Assembly: GCA_910591455.2 (NCBI GenBank)
Contig: OU342814.1
Location: forward strand, 13,853,303-13,917,302
Length of the DNA stretch: 64,000 nt
Direction of reading: 5' to 3'
From: Pholis gunnellus
Lineage: Eukaryota; Chordata; Actinopteri; Perciformes; Pholidae
This document shows, piece after piece, positions 22,268 to 48,433 of the stretch. The notes under the pieces are model-generated. The model had not been told where the DNA came from and did not search any database. It was given only the letters and a program-made list of their open reading frames with translations. A program made the translations under genes and the position numbers. Each line of letters starts with the position of its first letter. The first letter of the stretch is position 1.

Positions 22268-25261
22268 ATGTCCCGCCCTAGCGCTCTGGATTTAGACAGA
22301 TACAGCAGCATGGAGAAAACCCGACGCTCTACCAGTCGTAACCAGTCCAGGTCCCAGGCCCAGAACGGGGACGTGCTGTGTGACTTCTGCACAACGAGGA
22401 AGCAGAAGGCAGAGAAGTCCTGCTTGGTGTGCCTGGCATCTTACTGCGAGACCCATGTCCAGACTCACTATGACTACCCTGCCCTGATGAAGCACAAGCT
22501 GGTCAAAGCGACAGGTCAGATGAGGGAGAAGCTCTGTGCCCATCATGACAAGTTGCTGGAGGCTTATTGTCGCACTGATGAGACAATGGTGTGTGTTTTG
22601 TGCATGATGGATGAACACAAACACCACGACATCGTCCCGGCTGGAACTGAGAGGACCGAGAAACAAGTGAGTGGTGAAAACTGTCAATCTATACTGCTGA
22701 TCAAGATACTCAATGATAGATTTGAATGTTGTTGTTTTTATTATACAAAGCTCGCATGAACACTTTAATGCCATTCCCTCTACAGAAACAACTTGGTACC
22801 ACACTGTACAAATCTCAACATAGGATTGACCAGAGAGTTAAAAAGTGGCAGGATCTTCGACATGCTGTTGAATCAGTTAAAGTGAGTAAAAGAACACAAC
22901 TTTAAACATAGGATGATGCTAAAAAATAAGACATGGTAGTTTTCTAGTTTGACAAATAACAGCTTTTTATCCGTATTTGAACCAACTCTCTCCTTCTCTT
23001 TCGGATGTATCTCATCAGCACTCGGCTCAAACTGCTCTAGAGGAGAACGAGCGCATCTTCTCTGAGCTTCTGCTTTCCATCGAGAGGAAGTACAATGAAG
23101 TCAAGGAGATGATCCGCTCCCACGAGAAGACCACGGTGACCCGGGCCGAGATACTGCTGAGCCGCTTGGAGGAAGAGATCACTCTGCTCAGGAAGAAGCA
23201 CACTGACCTGGATAAGCTCTCACACACAGATGATCACATACACTTTCTGCAGGTGAGGTGGTACTGAACTGAGGACCTTGTACGGTAACAGTAGCAGCAA
23301 TGTTTAGACTCATCTTTATCTTCCACTCTTTTTTTTACCAGAGCTATCAGTCTCTATCAGGCCCCTCAGGATATGAAGACCTCAACAAAATTAGTGTTGC
23401 TCCCAATTTCTCCTTTGACGCCACCAAGAGAGCCATCGGTGTACTGAAATTAAAAGTGGAAGAAGTCAGCAAGACAGAAATGAGCAAAGTCTCAGAAACA
23501 GGTGCACAAATTTACCTTTCTTCATCTCAAGTAGCACCGACACGTCTCTGCACTTCCATTCAGGGAGTGGTTGTTGTTTTAGTCTGCTGTTGAAGTTTAT
23601 GAAGTGTTTTTTTTATCTGCATCTTCATAGTGAACGATGTCTACATCACGCAAGAAGGTGAGCCAAAGAGAGAATCCATTGTGAGTGACGAACCAAAGAC
23701 AAGAGAAGAACCGAAGACAAGAGAGGAACCAAAGACAAGACAAGACTTCCTGAAATGTGAGTTATTGGGTTACTTTTTTACGGAGGATTCCTTTAACATG
23801 TAGTGAAACCTTTAGCACCAACATTACAAGGCTACTTGGCAGTCATATCAAACGCCACTCATATTCCAGGGTTCCTAGGAATGTTAAAAAAAAAAAATGT
23901 CATGGTGACATATAGCAGGAGCGTCTCCACCCCTAACAAAAGCATGACCACATCATGTGGTAAAACAACTGAACGGAAGTGCTACAGAAGGTATGCTGCT
24001 TGCAGAACTGGTTTGGTGAAATGTAAGAAACCAAACTTTACAGTCCAGTATCACTTAAACAAACACAGGCGTTCCCTACTGGCACTCCACCTGTGGAAAG
24101 CATTTAACAAGCTGATGAATGAGAGTTATTTAGAGTTATTTATCAAAGGTTTTAGTGCCCTAACTTTGTCACTCCTAAACATATTACTGCCCAGAGTATT
24201 CAGTTACTGTTGGTGGTTTATGTGCGACACAATGCAAAACACTGGAATTTAAAATTGTGACGAGAAAGGATGAATAATGACCGTGTCCTGCATTGTGTAG
24301 ACTCTTCCCAGTTGATTCTGGATGTCAACAGCATCCATCGCAGCCTTCACCTCTCCGAGGGTAACCGATCAGCTACAATGAAGAGTGAGCCTAAGAACTA
24401 CCCTGACCACCCAGATCGATTCGACCACTGGCAGCAGGTGAGCATTTACTGACCAATACAGGATGTTATTGTGTGCCTGAAAACATAAGGGGGGAGTTAA
24501 TATGTTGTGAATGGTACAGAGCCAACATGATGAAGAGAAGGGGGCATACGGTCTTTCTATAGACTCAAGGAGACTTTACTTTCCAGGAACTTTATCTTTG
24601 ATTCGCCCTCTTGAAGCTGCTCAGGTTTTCAATATTCATGAAAATTATATTTCAAATATTTTTCTTTTTTTTTTAATTAGTTTTCTTCCTGGAATTCATT
24701 GAACATTGCTATCAAAATCAAGCTTTTAGTAGAAGTCTTTGAAGTTATTGTTATGATAAAAGTGCTGTCAGATGTGTACTTGCAGTGAGTGATGTCTCCG
24801 CAAACTCTCATTTTAACAGCTGTTATAAACCATGCACAAGCTTTGTCTTTTAATCTCTCATTTCATCCATTCCGTTGCAGGTGTTGTGCAGGGAGAGCCT
24901 GACTGGTCGATGTTACTGGGAGGTGGACTGGAGGGGAACAGAGATAGACATGGCCGTTACCTACAGGGGAATCCGCCGTAAAGGAAACAGCAATGAATGC
25001 AGCCTGGGCTGGAACGACAAGTCCTGGAGTCTGTACTGCTCTGACTCCAAATTCTCCTTTGTGCACAACAATAAGAGCAACGATCTTCCAGTTCCAGTCT
25101 CCTCTCGTGTCGGCATCTACCTGGATTATGCAGCAGGAACACTCGCATTTTACAGTGTTTCTGATGGCATGCAGCTTCTGCACAGAGTCCAGACCACATT
25201 TACTCAGCCTCTCTACCCGGCATTCAGCGTGTGGGGCTTTGGTACGACTATAAAACTGTAG
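22268..25261 (+). CDS. RING-less TRIM protein (TRIM16-like): two B-boxes, coiled coil, PRY-SPRY
   Basis: Seven exons with GT-AG junctions: 22268-22666, 22786-22881, 23019-23252, 23342-23501, 23631-23756, 24301-24437 and 24881-25261 (stop TAG). They give 510 residues. Exons 2 and 3 are 96 and 234 bases, the diagnostic sizes of the TRIM coiled-coil exons. B-box 1 spans about residues 38-77 (C38, C41, C52, C55, H63) and B-box 2 about 90-120 (CAHHD...CVLC...H). The coiled coil is about 134-243. A linker has three EPKTRE units. PRY-SPRY (339-510) includes CYWEVDW and VGIYLDYAAGTL. No RING precedes B-box 1, as in TRIM16, so it would not act as a classical RING E3 ligase alone. Fish TRIMs are often innate-immune; the function here is inferred. 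The exact orthologue is not certain. Confidence 0.92.
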
Positions 25262-25584
25262 GAGAGTTGCCATAGTGCTAGCAATTAGCATTACAATCAC
25301 ACAATATTCTCAATTCTGTTGTAAACATTTGAGACAGAGTGTTTGATTAATTATTTTTGTTCTACCTTTTGCTAAAAGTTATATTTTTTCATTATGTATG
25401 AAGTATATGAATTTTTCTGTTTCTGGTCTTTTGATCACCAATTGTTGTGGCTAAACAAATGTGTCAGTTGTAAGTAGAAAAAATATGCAATAATAGATTT
25501 TGATATTAGTTTATGCTCCATATAATGCTCCATATATTTTCTATACTATGTTAAAGCATGCGATACTGATATATAATACATTTA

Positions 25585-25590
25585 ATTAAA
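25585..25590 (+). terminator. Possible poly(A) signal ATTAAA of the TRIM gene
   Basis: ATTAAA variant about 325 bases after the TRIM stop codon, followed by T/G-rich sequence. Confidence 0.45.
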
Positions 25591-26224
25591 GTTTAAAGTT
25601 TTACTGATTCATTTGGCACTGGAGTTGCTGTTTTTTTCCCCACACAAACATTTCAGTCTCTTAGCCATCTTTTGTATGCTTGAAGTGACAAATGCAATCC
25701 ATGTGTTCAAAGCATGAAAATCAACAGGAGATCAAATAATATTGAGGGTATATCTGATCAATAATTACCAGACATCAGGCCCACATCATCCGGCCCTCAT
25801 GAGGGGATACAGGTACAGAGAGACATTAACAAATTAAAGCTCCAGAGGGCAGCAGAACACATGTTGTTGGTAGGATCACACACACAAACACACACTTAAG
25901 ATAAACATATTCAGATTTTTTTTATCCTTTTTCACCAGATGTGGTTTTAAATTACATACAGATGTAGTTGGTTAAAGGTAAAAAAAAACAAGATAAAAAA
26001 GAATTTATTTTTTGTAAGAGGCACATCAAATCGACTCTGATAAAGCCTACAACAAGGAATTTATAAGGAAATGAGTATCGTTCCTCCTTCTTCTGAATTG
26101 CTTGCTGGGAAACAGCTGGGTTTGGTTTACTTCTCTCAGTGACCGAACTTTGACACATTCAAAATATCACTTGTGAAATGATGTGTCTGCATAGTTATAC
26201 TGTAAAAATACGACACACAGTATA

Positions 26225-26624
26225 ATGAAACTGATTTGTAGGCGTTATGTGGCTTTCGATCCCGCGGACCCGCTCACTCGGTCTGCCACCAGACGCAAAC
26301 CCAAACGCGCACCGCCACTACAGGTTTGTGGGCGGAGTCAAACAGCTGGATCCTCCAGAGTGTCTCGTGGCGGCGATGCAACGAGTCCGAATGCGCGTGA
26401 GAGCGAGCCTCCCCCCTCTTCAATTCAAAGCGAAAAACAGGCTAACGGGATCTCATTCGTTCGAGAAAGACAAGACAGGATTTTACACAAAAAATAAGAC
26501 TCCTTCGTGTCCCGCGAGTCCGCTGTGGAATAGTTTGGTGCCACCAGAGGTGTCGAGGACCGGTCGGCGTACTCAAAGTTACCAAAAAACATCAAAAAGT
26601 TGCTCGCTAACAGAGAGGAATAAG
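26225..26624 (+). promoter_or_regulatory. Promoter and non-coding exon 1 of tmem150a
   Basis: A CpG-rich patch with a GGGCGG Sp1-type box at 26330-26335 leads to a strong donor (TAAG|GTGAGT, exon end 26624). That donor pairs with the acceptor before 27127 (CTTCACCAG). The overlapping open frames here have no protein resemblance. The TSS position is not fixed by the sequence. Confidence 0.6.
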
Positions 26625-27173
26625 GTGAGTAACGTTGGATGTGCGTTTGATGCTAGCGTGGGACGTGAAGGTGAGCAGCTGTTAGCATGTAGCCTACAAA
26701 ACAATAGTTGTAAATAGAAATGTGAGTAAAACTACGTGATTATATTTCTTATTATAAAGGAAAGTCATTACTTGTGTTAGTTAAATAAACCAGTTTGTTA
26801 AAAGTTGAAATAACAAAAACTACCAGCTAAGGTCCAGTCAGTCCAATATAACATCTTGAAGTAAAACTCAAGAAGAATAAAACATCAACTCTTCACTAAA
26901 GTAGTATTGAGTTGATATTGTAGTCTATTGGACCTCTGTACAGCAGGTGCTTTGTTTGTGATGTAACCCCTACAGTACACTCACCTGTGCACATTAAAGT
27001 GACGTGAGCATCACACAAACCCTCACTACAACGTTTCAGATCTTAGATTTCTTTAACTGGCGTGACGATTGCTCTCTGATGAGTAGATGAATGACCTAAC
27101 TCCCTCTCCCTCCTCTCCTTCACCAGCTCAAAGGACACATCAGTCCATCGACTTATCCTCCATCTTCAAGAAG

Positions 27174-27218
27174 ATGAGTCAGTCGGTGGCGATGCAGATG
27201 TCAGCCACACTCAGTTAA
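27174..27218 (+). other. uORF1 of tmem150a, 14 codons
   Basis: ATG with A at -3, coding MSQSVAMQMSATLS, then TAA at 27216-27218. It lies in the tmem150a leader, in a different frame from the main start at 27299. The next ATG follows the stop immediately (TAAATG). Confidence 0.6.
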
Positions 27219-27298
27219 ATGTTAGTACTACTCGAGCAGATATTGCTCGGCTGGCCGAAGAGGAAAAAGAAGAAAGTGGCTGCTCCAGGTGTTGGAAG

Positions 27299-27314
<16 letters not shown>
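27219..27314 (+). other. uORF2 of tmem150a, overlaps the main start codon
   Basis: 31 codons beginning MLVLLEQILL and ending at TGA 27312-27314, 13 bases past the main ATG (27299-27301) in another frame. Ribosomes translating it would pass the main start. The context (T at -3) is weak. Confidence 0.55.
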
Positions 27315-41846
<14,532 letters not shown>

Positions 41847-44642
41847 ACTGCTGGCTCGTTTAGTCCTTGTCGAAAGAGTTTCTCATTTCCAGCCACATTC
41901 GTCTGAAGCTTTGAAAGGAACCAGGCCAGTCGATGCTCGTGGCAGAGTGGATTCTACTATTTCAACCCACAGTGGAGACTTTAGTTCGTGTTACGCTCCC
42001 ATCAGAGCTCAGTGTCTCTAAAGAACTTTGTTTGTATTTTGCACATTGCACACGTGTGAAACCAAATTTTCTCCCAAGTCCTGTGACCAGCAGAGGAGTA
42101 CTTATTCAATCAGATCAAGTAAATGTACGACTCCCCCCCCGAGATCCTGTAACTGGTCTCAATAAGTGTCCTTGGAGCTTTTCCCCTCGAGGTGACAGCC
42201 ATGACTCCTTCAACGTACGTAAAGAAGTCAAGGCTGCTGGACGGCCACGCTGACAGTATTAAGACAGAGAAAAGCAGACACACAGGCAGATAATCAAGAG
42301 AAGGTGTCAATAGAAGAGTTTATAAATGTTTTAGTCAATCCTGGAGATAGAACAGGGCAGCACTCTGCATTTTGCAATCATTCAAATCTGCATTAAGCAA
42401 CATTTTTACCATGAACAAGTCAAGTCAAAGAATTCTTCATAGTACTGAACCCCTGAGAATTATCACTCCACACTATATTTTTCAGGCGGCCATTAGGATA
42501 ATAATGTTGCTCTCTGTCCGCTGGATGTTGCAAGAAGGCACAGACGTTCGCCATAACAATATATGTCACTTTGGTTTTTGGTCTCAACAACCTTTTTTTT
42601 GGATCAGAAACTCTTTTAAGTGTCCATGTGACTCACGCCTAGCACACATTGTCTTTGTGTTGCTTCTGGTGATTATTTGAACTGCATACAGAACAAACCA
42701 TAGACCTGGTGCCTTAGTAAGTGTAACCTTTATGACACCATGTCTTTTCCCTCTGCTGTTAGGATAAATACACTCGATCAACCTTACACCTCAAAATGAT
42801 TCAACCTCCTCTCTGTAGACTTCTACCAAAGAATATGAAAGAAAGAGGATACAGTGTCCAGAGGCCAAAAGCGTAGCAGCTAATTCAAGCCAGAGCACTG
42901 TGGTTTATTGAGTTTGGTGAGGAGGCATCACACGTGTTTTCAGGTCCTGTGGACGTACGTAGGTCTGCATCTCATTACTCCCCAACACGGAGCAGCACAA
43001 CATGCTGTCATTGCTTTGCCTTCGTACTCTTTTCTTTGAACCCTCCATAGTTAAGAGGGTTTTTTTTTTTCGGCATGTCTAACTGATGTAGCGGGACAAA
43101 GGGAAAAGGAAGTATTTGTTATGTAAGACGTAACTGAGTTGCACTGTCCTGCCGACGTGTTACTGTACAGCAGGATTCACACCAAATATCAGTTTGCCTG
43201 TGGCATCGGTGCTAAAAGACACGAGGCCTTTCCCTGTCGCGTTCCCTGAGTTCAGCTTTGATTGTGATATTAATGAATGAAAGCAATACGATGGAGACGT
43301 AGTACTCTACTACTAGTACTGCGAGTTGGAGGAGCAGGGACAGAAGGTTGCATGCACACCTGTTAGTGCCAGGAATACCAAAGTGGATATTTGTCGTTTA
43401 CATTGAAAAATGCTCCCTGCTAATATATCCACTGACTTGATATGTTGATGTCTATCAGTGCAGTTTTTTGTTTTGTTTTAGCCTCATTGTCTCTTCTCTG
43501 TGCTTTTTCTCTTAACGTTCTGTGCTACAGAGTTGTGCCAGAATATCTGTTTGTATATTTTTTGGAAATGTTCAACATCTCAGTGTAACATTTAACACAC
43601 TCTGAGCTCTCTGGGGGGGGGAAAGAAAACAGAGCAAGCAGAGGGTTTACAACAGTAATAGTCTCGTTAGTATGCTTTTATACAGTGAAAATATCAGTCC
43701 CTCACACCACAACCGGCCACATGTGGGGCAGAGTTTTACAATGTGTTACAGAAGACTGAAGTGGAACAGCTCGTGCTCTGTGGAATGAGCTGGACGGTGA
43801 CCAGACACAGCTCTGGTCCACTGCTTCTCCCTACTGGTCAAACTGCTTATTGCATTTGAGCTGTAATGTTGTTATCCAGGTCACAGGAGGACTGGTTTTC
43901 TAAAGTGAAACTTTTTTTGTACGGTGAATATTCAGTCACCTCCAGGTTTAGGCCAAAGGTTGAGCAAAGTCCTGACGACCACTCGACCTCCTGCCTCTCC
44001 TTCTGGATTCAGCTCAGCTGTGATCTTCAGAGTTTCCTCCCTAGAATCCCTTTTTTAAGTGGAACTTGGCCTTGTGACCTTACAGTACTTTTACAGTATG
44101 CATTCTTCTAATAAATCACAGTAAATATCTGATGCATTAAGTATTAAGCTAAATGATGGTGCTGCTCTAGCGAGAAACATTTTGTCATTACACATTAAGC
44201 GATTGTAATCTTCCTGAATGGTTCCTGCATGTAAGGACGCGATGCCTAATGCCCCCGTTTCCAGTTGGAACGTTACAAAAACGTCTTTTGAAACATTTTC
44301 TGATCGTCAGATTCACATTTTGCAATGTCCGTTAGGTCGTCCTCATCATTTCATATCAAGTTCTCTACTTTCTGTTCCTTTTTTTCCCACATTTGCTGAT
44401 CTGTCTGACCTTTGCACTCAGGAAAATGTTACGACATCAGCTGCATTGTTTGATTCAGAGCAGAATGAACGTTGCTTGCGTCTGCCTTCTGTTGTCTTTG
44501 TTTCAATGGCATTTGTTTTGTTATGTTAATGGTTTGCGTAATATAGGTGGTTAGCCATGATATAATAGATTATTTTTGTTAATCCAGACTCTATAAAGCT
44601 TAAAAATAAAACATTCCTGTATAGTTAGCTTGTCAGAATGCG
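41847..44642 (+). other. Probable long 3' UTR of tmem150a
   Basis: About 2.8 kb without recognisable repeats or genes after the tmem150a stop. Candidate poly(A) signals on the plus strand include AATAAA near 44111 and 44606, with further signals near 44884 and 44903 inside the duplicated block. The extent is inference; RNA reads would be needed to fix the end. Confidence 0.45.
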
Positions 44643-45262
44643 TATGCTGCTCACACCAACATGGTTAAATATCTGCAAGAATCTCACTCATGCAATCAGT
44701 AAATGATTGGTGAACGCGTTCTGACAAACTAGCAGCTGTTACTCAATACTTGCAAAATGCTCACTATGTGCCTTATATATTATTTTGATAATGAAAACCA
44801 AAGAGGTTTAGGTTGTAAATTCTATTTTGATGAAAAGTCATATGATTATGTGCGTATATATATATATAAATGCCTTAATGTTCAATAAAAAAAAAACTGT
44901 TCAATAAAAACTGTTAAAAGCATAATTTGCTCCATGTAATGCAGTTTTTGTCTTCACCACATAACTCTAATCTTGCATGTTTCTTTAATTTTCTTTATTG
45001 TTTCATTATTTGCATTGTCCAGTTTCTCTACAGAGTTGACAGAAGATCAACACTCCCTTTATTCCTCTAAATCCAAGAGGAAAGATCTCCACCCGCCAAT
45101 ACAGGGCTTCATACTTCACACTTAAATATGAATATACGGTCTACTTCAAGGTATTCTGTCAGATATTTACACCATAGGTTTATAACATTGCAAACATGCT
45201 TTAGTCTACAGCATGCAGCGTGGTAATCCACTGCAGAGAGCAAAGAGAGTTATTTAGTAAAC
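44643..45262. repeat. Duplicated non-coding block, copy A
   Basis: Shares long runs with 46161-47056, for example ATTATTTTGATAATGAAAAC at both, the block around ACCACATAACTCTAATCTTG, GAGTTGACAGAAGATC, and AGAGGAAAGATCTC. Order and orientation are the same, so it is a direct duplication. Copy A lacks about 230 bases present in copy B. Confidence 0.85.
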
Positions 45263-45289
45263 TTAGTGTGCAATCTCTTTTTTATTTTG

Positions 45290-45475
45290 ACTTCTTTCAT
45301 GAAATAATACACTATGGTTTTATTCTTTTATTAAGGACATTTTCATGACACTATATTTTTCATGACATACTATACTGTGACTCATGACATTTCAAGACAT
45401 TCTGAACCATGGCATTTTTAATGTAATACTGCACTATGTCTTTTTATGACATACTATACTGTGACCTTAGGAGCT
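45290..45475. repeat. Degenerate 'CATGACATACTATACTGTGAC' repeats
   Basis: Repeated words around CATGACA and ATACTATACTGTGAC, with two near-identical instances near 45361 and 45449. Similar words in the complementary sense recur at 49.05-49.17 and 49.54-49.64 kb inside mat1a intron 9. Confidence 0.55.
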
Positions 45476-45800
45476 GCTGATACAATTCTATAGTGCAGTC
45501 TCTGCATGTTCATCAATGTGTGGTTTGGATCAGCCAGTAAACGGGACAGGAACAGACTGTAACGGACAGTCAGGACCGCAGAGAAACTCTTTGGAGCCAG
45601 TCTGCCTTCCATCTCGGGCATATACAACAGGAAACGGGCAGGAATTATAACTGCAGACCCTTCACACCCAGGGCACATCCTGTTTCAGCTTCTTCCCTCT
45701 GGGCGGCACTTCAACAGTGTACGCCAAAACATCCAGACACAAGAACAGTTTCCTCCTACAGGTCATTACTCTCATGAACACTTAACATCAGTACTACACT
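45476..45800 (+). mobile_element. LINE reverse-transcriptase C-terminal remnant
   Basis: Plus-strand frames read DPSHPGHILFQLLPSGRHF and, after a frameshift, AKTSRHKNSFLLQVITLMNT followed by a stop. This is the typical C-terminal end of fish L2/Rex1/RTE-like LINE ORF2. It is 5' truncated and frameshifted; AT-rich 3' UTR continues to about 45.98 kb. Confidence 0.65.
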
Positions 45801-46160
45801 GTCAATAGCCCTCTCACACCAAAATATCCACTGCTGCTATTAAAGATTACAACGTTTCAGTCTTTAATGCAATTTGTTTCTTAATATGTACATATCATCT
45901 GCACTGTCACTATAAATCCTACACACTTTATATATAGACATCTTTACATGTACATATTGTAGATAAAAAGAGAAAATTAAGCATAAAAGTCATAAAAATA
46001 GCATAGTTCCTCTCATTAGTTAGAAAACATGTAAATAGGGCTTTTATCAGTGAACTATTTGTGACAGTCATGGGATCACGCGTGCCAGGCTACAAAATAT
46101 TCAGAGGTACACGACCAAGCCCTATTTTCTGTCTCGTGCTTTAATATGGTGAGTGTAAAC

Positions 46161-47056
46161 TATGCTCACTTCCACATAGTTAGATACCTGCAAGAAACGA
46201 GCTCACTAATGCAGTCAGTACATCAATAGTGAGAACATTCTGACAAACCTCACAGAAATCTGTTACGCAATTCATCTCAGTTGAAATGCAAAATGTGCCT
46301 TAAATATTATTTTGATAATGAAAACCAAAGAGGTTTAGGTTGTAAATTAGATTTATTTTTGTATACTTTATATATACATGTTCAACAAATAAAAACTGTT
46401 ATAAACACAATCATTGACTTGATGTAATGCAATTCATCTTCACCACATAACTCTAATCTTGCATGTTGTGTATTGAGCCAGACAACAGTTCACATCTTTC
46501 ATTTTCTTTATTGTTTAATTATTTACATTGTTCAGTTTCTCCACCAACAGAGTTGACAGAAGATCGACACATTAAATAGAGTAAAGCCTCTCTTACAAAA
46601 ACAATGTGGCAGTAGATGAAAGCACGGGTTGTTACACGCGCCACAAAGTCCTAAACCTCTACAGACATGAACCTTTAAGGTGAATACTGTTCTCACTCCT
46701 GAACCAATTCAGAAGGTGAGAATTTGATTAAATACTTTGTGATTAAGCAATGGTGAAAGCTGACGAAAAATAAAATGTTCTAAATGCCCTGTTTAGAAAA
46801 ATGTTTTACTAAACACTCCCTGTTTTCCTCTAAATCCAAGAGGAAAGATCTCGACCTGCAATACAGAGCTGCAGAGCAAACGTAGCACTTCACATTAAGT
46901 AAGAATTTAGCTAAATATCTCAAAGATATAGAAAGAGCTCAGCAAACACTTTTAAGACATCAGTGGTGCTCTAAATGCTTTAGTCTCAACAGCATGCAGC
47001 TTGCTAATCCACTGCAGAGAGCAAGGAGAGAAGAGACTTCAAGTTATTTGTTAAAA
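46161..47056. repeat. Duplicated non-coding block, copy B
   Basis: Second copy of 44643-45262 with an extra ~230-base segment at about 46577-46806. Both copies carry, on the minus strand, an AATAAA signal and a CTCTCTGCAG|TGGATTA splice-acceptor-like junction. Confidence 0.85.
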
Positions 47057-47382
47057 TGAGCCTCATCTACGGACTCACAGCAACAGGCCTGCAGGTTAAA
47101 AAAAAGACATAAAGATACAAATCAGCCACCAGTTGAGCTGCGTGACAATAAAAGCAGCTTGATATTAAAACAAAGTACTTAAAGCATGACAGAAAATAAG
47201 ACCAGATGGCAACACAAGACCAGATGGCTATTTTACACTTGATTGATTGTAACATATGCTAAAGAGATCATAACTCTCCCCACGTTTTAATGACCTGTCT
47301 TCGTTGTACGACGTGATTGTACGACAGTGCAAACAGCTTCCTTACAAAATGAAACGTAGAAAATGAATTTTGCAGTCATGAT

Positions 47383-47890
47383 CAGTGTCGGGCAGTACTG
47401 TCATATTACTTTCCCCAGTAAGGAGTAGTGTAGGAAAACAGTGATTTTGTTACAGTTATTAATCCACTTAACGCTTTGTTGCTGCGTTGAGGCAGAGGAA
47501 GAGACAGGCCTGGTCCTCAGAGGGTGCAAGAGCATGCATTGCAACCTCAGTTCAATATTTGGCGACCTCGGTTGAAATTTGAAATAGCGCCAATGAATGC
47601 TAAGCACAGGGTGGTAGGCGCACAGACTGCGGGCGTTTCAGGGCGCACCTTATATTTTGGTTTATGTGTATGTGCAGCAATGTTCAAAACAGCTGGGTGA
47701 GGGTGAACATCGATCAGCAGGTGTGGTTATTATTAAATACTGTCTCAGCCAGTCACATCACTGGTCTCAAAGTTGGGAAAAGCGCTCTGGTAACCTGACG
47801 TCACCTTAAAAAAAATGTTTTATAACATTTTAAAGGAGTATTAGGTCAAAAGTAACTTATTACACTTCCTGAGTAACTTGCCCAACACTG
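47383..47890. mobile_element. hAT-type non-autonomous element (MITE), 508 bp
   Basis: The left end is CAGTGTCGGGCAGTACT and the right end is AGTAACTTGCCCAACACTG, imperfect inverted repeats of the common fish hAT terminus. It is flanked by 8-base direct repeats, GTCATGAT (47375-47382) and GTCATGAC (47891-47898), matching at 7 of 8. No transposase is encoded inside. Confidence 0.88.
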
Positions 47891-48319
47891 GTCATGACAA
47901 GAAAGATCTCTTCTTTCTTCTAAAGCTGAGCCTTTGGTTGAGCAACAAACCATAGTACATTAAGCGCTGAGGTTGTTTCTGTATACGATACTGGTCACGT
48001 AAAGGAAAATTCACAGCTTTGAGGTAAAACACGTCTTCTAGTGGGAAGTATTTATCTTAAGAGAATTGTATTCGCTGTGGTGTTCCCTTATGTTAACAGG
48101 AAAGATCTCTGATTAATGATTGTACGTATATTTCTGAAGCACCAATAATTGGATGTTTAAGGAGGAAGGGGGTGGACTGGTTACTGAGATGTCCTCTGCA
48201 ATGTGTCTCTTCTCGTTGGGAGAGTGTCCCATTAGGCTATACGTCCGTTGGCTACAACCACTCGTGCATATCATTATTTTCTCGCCTCTTTAAAGCTGAC
48301 TCATCCCTAAAGCTTTGGC

Positions 48320-48325
48320 TTTATT
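48320..48325 (-). terminator. Possible poly(A) signal of mat1a
   Basis: TTTATT on the plus strand (AATAAA on minus) about 110 bases beyond the mat1a stop. It is the nearest canonical signal; longer 3' UTRs are possible. Confidence 0.45.
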
Positions 48326-48433
48326 TCTTCCTATTAAATAAATGTCTTATAAGTTGACGGAGCTGGCAGTTGTAGTCCACGAAGAAACATCTCGTTCAGC
48401 CGATAAGTCGATCAGGACGAGCAGGTGGAGTTT

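Noticed and set aside
24863..25300. Minus-strand 145-codon frame opposite the SPRY exon
   Set aside because: It is antisense to the last TRIM exon and has no family resemblance.
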